Positions 6,856 to 10,715 of a stretch of DNA of 10,715 bases are shown here, piece by piece; the first letter of the stretch is position 1; the number at the start of each line of letters is the position of its first letter. Location of the stretch: assembly GCA_903864555.1 (NCBI GenBank), contig CAIPGJ010000812.1, forward strand, positions 1-10,715, in the 5' to 3' direction. A program made the position numbers and the translations under genes. The notes below the pieces were generated by a model. That model was given only the letters and a program-made list of their open reading frames with translations, was not told where the DNA came from and made no database searches. Origin of the DNA: an uncultured Pseudomonadota bacterium. Lineage in GTDB: Bacteria > Pseudomonadota > Gammaproteobacteria > Burkholderiales > SG8-39.

Positions 6856-7908
6856 TCAGTCGAATTTCATGTTGCCTTCGCGTGCCACCTTGGTCCACCG
6901 CGGTATGCCGGTCTTGATCAGGTTGCCCAGATCTTCCGGCGTGCCGCCACCCAGCTTGTAGCCGGCATTGAGCAGCGGTTTCTGCACTTCCGGTGCCTGC
7001 AGCGCACGGTTGATTTCGCGATTGAGCTTCATCACGATGGGTCGTGGCGTCCCGGCCCGCGTCACGATCGAGAACCAGGTGCCCACCCAGTAGCCAGGGT
7101 AGCCCGCTTCGGCGATGGTTGGCACGTCCGGGAACAACGGGTCGCGCTTGTCGCCGCCCGAGGCGAGCAGGCGCATCTTGCCTGCACGCACCAGCGCCTC
7201 GATCGAAGGCAGGCCGGTCAGGTTCATGTCCAGGCGCTCGCCCATCATGTCGTTGTTGGTCGGGGCATTGCCCTGGTAGGGCACATGGGTCATCTTGATG
7301 CCGGCCGTCATTTCCAGCAGCACCGCGCCGAAGTGCGCCGGCGAACCATTGCCGGTCGACCCGTAAGTCACCTTGCCCGGATTGGCCTTGGCGTACGCAA
7401 TCAGCTCCTGCACCGTTTTGGGCGGGAAGCCGTTACGCACCACGTAGAAGTAGTCGTACTCGCTCAGTTTCACCACCGGAGCGAAATCCCGGAGCGGGTT
7501 GTACGGCAGCTTGCTGTAGGTGGCGGCATTGAGCACCATCGAATTCATGGTGGCAAACAGCAGCGTATAGCCGTCCGGCTGGGACTTGGCCGCGAGTTCC
7601 GTGCCGATGATGGTATTGGCCCCCGGCCGGTTGTCCGGCAACACCGACTGCCCCAGATACTCACCCAGCTTGTTGGCCACAGCGCGACCGATGATGTCGG
7701 TGGATCCGCCGGGCGGATAGGGAATGATCAGACGTATCGGGCGTGACGGGTATTCCTGGGCATAGGCATTGGCGGACAACACAACCGCAGCCAGCACCGC
7801 CCCGGCGACGCGACGAAGCATGCTGCTGCCCTTGGCACGACCAGCCCGCTCCCGACCGCCCGCCGTATCCGCATCCAAGGCGACGCGATCATCCTTCACT
7901 GTAGCCAT
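6856..7908 (-). CDS. TTT-family periplasmic solute-binding protein (Bug protein 3) with long N-terminal extension
   Basis: A 350-residue TctC/Bug-type binding protein. The mature part begins near EYPSRPIRLIIPYPPGGSTD and shows the GGxxD ligand loop, SQPDGYTLLF, TYGSTGNGSPAHFGAVLL, THVPYQGNAPTNND, FPDVPTIAEAGYPGYW and a normal tail KVAREGNMKFD. The signal core is LRRVAGAVLAAVVLSANAYAQ (about residues 31-51). The ATG at 7908 has AGGAGG five bases before it and gives a 29-residue charged extension ahead of the core. An internal ATG at 7821 would yield an ordinary signal peptide but has only a weak site. The ribosome binding site favours the long form, although extensions of this size are atypical for Bug proteins. 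It is divergent from Bug protein 4, with a strong terminator downstream. Ligand and permease unknown. Confidence 0.92.
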   Translation of the reverse strand: MATVKDDRVALDADTAGGRERAGRAKGSSMLRRVAGAVLAAVVLSANAYAQEYPSRPIRLIIPYPPGGSTDIIGRAVANKLGEYLGQSVLPDNRPGANTIIGTELAAKSQPDGYTLLFATMNSMVLNAATYSKLPYNPLRDFAPVVKLSEYDYFYVVRNGFPPKTVQELIAYAKANPGKVTYGSTGNGSPAHFGAVLLEMTAGIKMTHVPYQGNAPTNNDMMGERLDMNLTGLPSIEALVRAGKMRLLASGGDKRDPLFPDVPTIAEAGYPGYWVGTWFSIVTRAGTPRPIVMKLNREINRALQAPEVQKPLLNAGYKLGGGTPEDLGNLIKTGIPRWTKVAREGNMKFD

Positions 7909-7991
7909 TGCAACCTCCTGGTGTATGTATTTGCTTCCCGACCGGAAGTTTAAGCGAAACAGCCTAGTGTGGCCGTCTTAAGGAGGACTGA

Positions 7992-8063
7992 ATGGAAGGA
8001 CTGTCGGGACAGCCGGTGCGTCGATTCACCTATCCGGACAGTCAGGCGCAGCGTGTACACTGA
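7992..8063 (+). CDS. Possible 23-residue leader peptide or small protein
   Basis: A 23-codon ORF begins at an ATG five bases after TAAGGAGG (7979-7986), an exact complement of the 16S rRNA anti-Shine-Dalgarno tail. It starts MEGLSGQPVRRF, ends QAQRVH and stops at 8063, 68 bases before the Bug protein 4 start. It has no membrane segment or Cys and I do not recognise it. Its sequence contains the hairpin CTGTC-GG-GACAG (8001-8012). It could be a leader peptide, a free small protein, or the remnant start of a lost gene. No promoter is obvious. Support rests on the ribosome binding site alone. Confidence 0.4.
   Translation: MEGLSGQPVRRFTYPDSQAQRVH
7999..8061. promoter_or_regulatory. Divergent Bug promoter region with GACTGTC/GACAGTC repeats
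   Basis: GACTGTC (7999-8005) and its inverse GACAGTC (8037-8043) flank 31 bases, and a tighter CTGTC-GG-GACAG lies at 8001-8012. TACACT at 8056-8061 could be a -10 element for Bug protein 4, 71 bases before its ATG, and sits in the palindrome GTGTACAC (8053-8060). No clear -35 is present. The repeats are a plausible operator for a shared regulator, but they also overlap the short ORF. Confidence 0.3.
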
Positions 8064-8131
8064 GGCCGAAAAATGAAAGCCTCTGGCACGGTCAGGGGTC
8101 ATCCATTTCACATCGATACAGGAGGATCACC

Positions 8132-9121
8132 ATGCCACTCTCGCGATTGCTCAAGCCACTCGCCGGCGCCATGGCGGTGCTGTGTTCCGGCGCATTGCTG
8201 GCACAGACGGCCGGCAGTTTCCCGAACAAGCCCGTGACCATCGTGCTGCCATTCACCTCCGGGGCCTCGACGGACATCGAAACCAGGCTGTACCAGGCCC
8301 GCCTGATGGAAGACCTCGGCGTGCCCGTGCTGATCGACTACAAGCCGGGCGCTGGTTCGTCCCTGGGCACCATCTACGTGGCGAAGTCGGCGCCGGATGG
8401 CTACACCATCCTCGCCATCACGCCGGGCTACTCCGTCTACCCCGCCTTCTTTCCCCTGGACAAGCTGCCCTACGATCCGCTCAAGGACCTGACGCCCATC
8501 TCGCAGGTGAACAAGCGCACCGCCATGCTGCTGGTGCATCCCTCGCTGGGCGTGAAGAACTACCAGGAGTACATCGCCTACGCCCGTGCCAACCCGGAGA
8601 AGATCAACTTCGGGACTTCCGGCGGCGGTGGCATCTTCCACATTGCCGGCGCCTGGCTGCACAGTGCCACAAACACCAAGGCCACCTTCATCCACTACAA
8701 GGGTGCAGGTCCGATGAACACCGACCTGGTGGCTGGCCGCGTGCATGCCGCACCGGGGCTGCCCTTCGTGGTGGCCCCCTTCATCAAGTCAGGCAAGGTG
8801 ATGGCCATTGCCAGCCTGTCGGGCGAGCGCTCCAAGTTCATGCCCGACCTCGTGCCGGTGGCGGAAATGGGTATCCCCGGCTATGACTATTCCAGCTGGT
8901 CGGGCTATCTCGCCCCCGGACGCACGCCGGAGGCCATCGTCAATCGCTGGCACAAGGCGTTCCAGCATGTGGCCAAGGCGCCGGAAGTCATCAAGCGCAT
9001 GGAGGCAGACAGCGCGGAGATGGTCGGGTCTTCGCCTGAAGCCTTTCGCAAGCTGCTGACCACTCAGGTGGCCGTGTGGCGCAAGGTTGTCCAGGAAAAC
9101 AACATCAAGCTGGAAGAGTAA
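8132..9121 (+). CDS. TTT-family periplasmic solute-binding protein (Bug protein 4)
   Basis: A 329-residue TctC/Bug-type exported binding protein. The signal peptide MPLSRLLKPLAGAMAVLCSG continues to a likely cut after LLAQ near residue 25. Mature marks are FPNKPVTIVLPFTSGASTDIETR, with SGASTD in place of the usual GGxxD loop, SAPDGYTIL, LPYDPLKDLTPISQV, a Gly-rich FGTSGGGGIFHIAG (about 165-178), HYKGAGPMNTD and the tail VVQENNIKLEE. AGGAGG precedes the ATG. It is divergent from Bug protein 3 and appears to be monocistronic. It is not closely similar to the other three Bug proteins, so it probably binds a different ligand. Confidence 0.93.
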   Translation: MPLSRLLKPLAGAMAVLCSGALLAQTAGSFPNKPVTIVLPFTSGASTDIETRLYQARLMEDLGVPVLIDYKPGAGSSLGTIYVAKSAPDGYTILAITPGYSVYPAFFPLDKLPYDPLKDLTPISQVNKRTAMLLVHPSLGVKNYQEYIAYARANPEKINFGTSGGGGIFHIAGAWLHSATNTKATFIHYKGAGPMNTDLVAGRVHAAPGLPFVVAPFIKSGKVMAIASLSGERSKFMPDLVPVAEMGIPGYDYSSWSGYLAPGRTPEAIVNRWHKAFQHVAKAPEVIKRMEADSAEMVGSSPEAFRKLLTTQVAVWRKVVQENNIKLEE

Positions 9122-9143
9122 TCCCTGCTGACCGGACCTCGCC

Positions 9144-9177
9144 CAAGGCCACTGGCCCTTGCCCGCCTCGTCCTTTT
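9144..9177 (+). terminator. Weak terminator-like hairpin after Bug protein 4
   Basis: CAAGGCC and GGCC(C)TTG pair with one bulged C around ACT at about 9144-9161, beginning 22 bases after the stop. A T-rich TCCTTTT follows at 9171-9177, about nine bases too far for a canonical intrinsic terminator. It overlaps the start of the permease relic. Confidence 0.25.
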
Positions 9178-9480
9178 GGGGCGGTGCGCCGCCGCCGCCC
9201 CCTGGCGGGTGCTGTGTGAGATGAGCTGCCAGCACGGCTGGTTCGGCCTCACGGTCGGCCTGTTGCTACTGTGGACCATGCGTGCCCGCGTGGGAAAAGC
9301 ACTGGACCTGCATCTGGCCGGCAGTTTCATCGCCAATGCCCTGGGCGCCCTGGCCTACGCCTGACTGGCTCCCTCAGGCACCGGGCTGCATGCACGACTG
9401 CCACAGGACTTCACCGCCTAGCAGCCTGTCGGCCACAATGGCGGATGAGCTTTCGCGACAAGCGCTACCTCATGCACTGA
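9152..9480 (+). pseudogene. Relic of a CbiM-like energy-coupling-factor transporter permease
   Basis: Two pieces in different frames resemble the ends of a roughly 220-residue permease family common in betaproteobacteria and usually annotated as energy-coupling factor ABC transporter permease. The first piece (frame ending at the TGA at 9362-9364) reads LALARLVLLG, AAAAPWRVL, HGWFGLTVGLLLLWTMRARV and GKALDLHLAGS. That is two hydrophobic segments and the conserved LHLxG stretch of the N-terminal third. The second piece, ending at the TGA at 9478-9480, reads CRPQWRMSFRDKRYLMH, like the family's RPQWVxTFDDxRYL tail. The middle, about 130 residues, is missing and the frames disagree. I therefore call it a deletion remnant. 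The match is from memory of the family and not from a search. Confidence 0.45.
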
Positions 9481-9637
9481 ACCGCTGCAGGGGCGCATCC
9501 CGCATGGGACATCCGCCGCAATGGCGGCCTGACGCTCTGGACCAAAACCAGCACCCGTGCGAGGAAGAAGCCAAATTCGCCGGCATGCCTGCACCGCCGG
9601 ACCAACGCGCCCGCTGAGTCAGCGCGCTGCCGACAGG
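9481..9637. other. Intergenic stretch, no gene recognised
   Basis: The 157 bases between the permease relic and the terminator-like hairpin hold several open frames on both strands, but none has a ribosome binding site or recognisable family motif. The stretch may be further decayed sequence from the same relic locus. Confidence 0.4.
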
Positions 9638-9660
9638 GGGGGGCGGCCGAAGTCGCCCCC
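9638..9660 (-). terminator. GC-rich hairpin with UUCG-type loop after the SRPBCC gene
   Basis: GGGGGCG (9638-9644) and CGCCCCC (9654-9660) form the stem, extended by two inner pairs (one of them G-T) around CGAA. On the minus strand this reads as a C-TTCG-G tetraloop starting immediately after the SRPBCC stop. No T-run follows, so termination may be incomplete, and the hairpin may act in both directions. Confidence 0.45.
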
Positions 9661-10164
9661 TCAAGCGAGTTGCGACGCCCTGGCCTTATAGGCTTCCCGG
9701 GTGGCCTTGAAGCGCTCGAAGGGAAACTTGATGGGTACGCCCTCGATGGCGGCCATCAGCATCATCAGGTGCGCCTCCCAACCGGCACAGGTGCGCGCGA
9801 TGTCCTCGCTCTCCGGTATGCGCACGGTCAAGGTGAGGCGCGTGCCTCCATCGGCAGCAGCGATCTCCCAGCGCACCGGGCGAGCCGGCTGGCCGGGGCT
9901 GCTCCACGAATACTCGAGCAAACGGCCAGCCTCGAAGGCCGTGACAGTGCTGTCGATGACGGTGCCGCTATCGGCGAAATTGATCTTCACTGTGCCCTCC
10001 TGGCGCAGCTCGATGGTGCCTGGCGCCATCCACTCGGCAATCCTGGCCGGCGCGGTCAGCATAGTCCACACCTTGCCCTGCTCATGGTCGAGGTGGCGGG
10101 CCAGCCGTCCTTCCAGGCAGCCGTTACTGCGGCTCAGTGTCCCGAGATCCTCGTTGTCGCTCAT
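9661..10164 (-). CDS. SRPBCC / AHSA1-domain protein
   Basis: A 167-residue soluble protein of the START/Bet v1-like SRPBCC superfamily, in the AHSA1 (activator of Hsp90 ATPase homologue 1-like) group, which forms a helix-grip hydrophobic cavity. Visible signatures are VWTMLTAPARIAEWMAPG (about residues 32-49), TAFEAGRLLEYSWSS (about 75-89), VRWEIAAADGGTRLTLTV (about 97-114) and the closing helix GWEAHLMMLMAAIEG (about 128-142). A 25-residue tail with PFERFKATREAYKARA follows. AAGGAG lies six bases before the ATG. Such proteins can bind lipids or act in catabolism, stress or toxin-antitoxin-like contexts, so the role here is undefined. It stands alone, with a possible GntR-type operator upstream. 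Confidence 0.88.
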   Translation of the reverse strand: MSDNEDLGTLSRSNGCLEGRLARHLDHEQGKVWTMLTAPARIAEWMAPGTIELRQEGTVKINFADSGTVIDSTVTAFEAGRLLEYSWSSPGQPARPVRWEIAAADGGTRLTLTVRIPESEDIARTCAGWEAHLMMLMAAIEGVPIKFPFERFKATREAYKARASQLA

Positions 10165-10190
10165 GTGCCCCTCCTTTTGCTAAGGCTGCA

Positions 10191-10213
10191 ATTTTATCTG
10201 AATGGTCAGACCA
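10191..10213 (-). promoter_or_regulatory. Candidate GntR (FadR/PdhR-type) operator over the SRPBCC promoter
   Basis: TGGTCAGACCA at 10203-10213 is a perfect inverted repeat matching the TGGTNNNACCA core of the FadR/PdhR branch of GntR regulators. On the minus strand a TAAAAT (10191-10196) lies just downstream and could be the -10 of the SRPBCC gene, so a bound repressor would block it. No regulator gene is in the window. Confidence 0.4.
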
Positions 10214-10404
10214 CAATTTCACCGACAAAAGCAGCACGTCCATGTCGCCCGAACTGGCTGCCTCAGGCATCCGCCCATGGGCGAAGCTTCCGCACCCCGG
10301 CAATTCACGTTCAGATGGATTAAAGTAACGCGCCGCCTGTTAACCACGGGTTGCACCAGAATGCCAAATGCCCTGCAAAGGGCCCTACCGGGAGGATAGA
10401 AAAC
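10214..10404. other. Rest of the divergent gap between SRPBCC and the MBL-like gene
   Basis: No ORF with a ribosome binding site is seen. TAAAGT at 10321-10326 could be a -10 element for the rightward gene, but without a convincing -35. GGGCCC at 10380-10385 is a short palindrome. GGGAGG at 10390-10395 serves the ATG at 10405. Confidence 0.35.
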
Positions 10405-10715
10405 ATGTTCCGCACTGCAACAAAATTCGCCTGCCTCACCATGGCGATGGCACCCGCCGTAGCCATGGCTGTGGATTCTTCAGCCTTCCTCAAGCGAGTC
10501 ACCCAGAGCATGGGCGATCCGAGGACCATCCAGTACGTCGCACAGGGCACGGGCTACACCTTTGGGCAGGCATTCACGCCCTTCATGCCATGGCCGCGTA
10601 TCAACGTGCACAGCCAGACCCGCACCATCAACTACGAATCCGGTTCCATGCGCGAGCAGATCACCCTGAGCCGGGCCGAACCCAAGGGCGGTGGCGGCTA
10701 TCCGCTGGCAGGCCA
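10405..10715 (+). CDS. Exported protein, N-terminal part; resembles a periplasmic MBL-fold hydrolase family (runs off right edge)
   Basis: The visible 103 codons begin with a Sec signal peptide, MFRTATKFACLTMAMAPAVA plus MA, so the product is periplasmic or secreted. The following region has the motifs YVAQGTGYTFGQAFTP, PWPRINVHSQTRTINYE and a Gly-rich PKGGGGYPLAG. I recall this arrangement as the N-terminal extension of a class of MBL-fold metallo-hydrolases in betaproteobacteria and rhizobia. The metal-binding HxHxDH motif would lie beyond the window, so the fold is not shown directly. GGGAGG lies nine bases before the ATG, a slightly long spacing. If the assignment is wrong, it is a conserved exported protein of unknown function. 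Confidence 0.6.
   Translation, partial: MFRTATKFACLTMAMAPAVAMAVDSSAFLKRVTQSMGDPRTIQYVAQGTGYTFGQAFTPFMPWPRINVHSQTRTINYESGSMREQITLSRAEPKGGGGYPLAG

Noticed and set aside
9282..9617. Open frame of 111 codons over the permease relic
   Set aside because: It is Pro/Trp-rich without motifs and out of frame with both relic pieces.
9670..10323. Open frame of 217 codons on the plus strand opposite the SRPBCC gene
   Set aside because: The SRPBCC reading frame has all domain motifs and a ribosome binding site; this frame has neither.

Overview
The window looks like a chromosomal segment of a high-GC betaproteobacterium (Burkholderiales or Rhodocyclales type). The main reason is the number of tripartite tricarboxylate transporter (TTT/Bug) periplasmic binding proteins, four in 10.7 kb, a family strongly expanded in that class. 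A pimeloyl-type acyl-CoA dehydrogenase, the other protein families seen and strong AGGAGG ribosome binding sites fit the same picture. I see no tRNA, rRNA, CRISPR, IS element or phage gene.

Layout. 1-800 (-): 5' part of an acyl-CoA dehydrogenase that runs off the left edge. 1182-1769 (+): isochorismatase-like hydrolase whose usual nucleophilic Cys position holds Val. 1915-2295 (+): short eRF1-domain/host-attachment-like protein preceded by an FNR/Anr-like box. 2416-6403 (+): the core cluster, made of Bug protein 1, Bug protein 2, an N-acyl-D-amino-acid deacylase-type amidohydrolase and a rubredoxin. The last three are tightly packed, with a 2-nt gap and then an ATGA overlap. 6484-6704 (-): an FmdB-type zinc ribbon gene broken by one frameshift. 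6856-7908 (-) and 8132-9121 (+): two divergent Bug proteins, with a 23-codon ORF behind a perfect TAAGGAGG site in the region between them. 9152-9480 (+): an apparent relic of a CbiM-like energy-coupling-factor permease. 9661-10164 (-): SRPBCC/AHSA1 protein. 10405-10715 (+): start of an exported protein resembling the N-terminus of a periplasmic MBL-fold hydrolase family.

How they may work together. Exported Bug proteins capture small, usually carboxylated, solutes. The linked amidohydrolase may hydrolyse the captured amide or N-acyl compound in the cytoplasm. The acyl-CoA dehydrogenase and isochorismatase-like hydrolase would fit downstream acyl or amide catabolism. The rubredoxin coupled to the amidohydrolase is unexpected and suggests an electron-transfer partner encoded elsewhere. 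No TctA/TctB membrane components lie in the window, so all four Bug proteins are orphans here. The most distinctive points are the rubredoxin coupling, the amidohydrolase with lost family histidines, the two broken genes and the short ORF with the perfect ribosome binding site. No wholly new system is evident.
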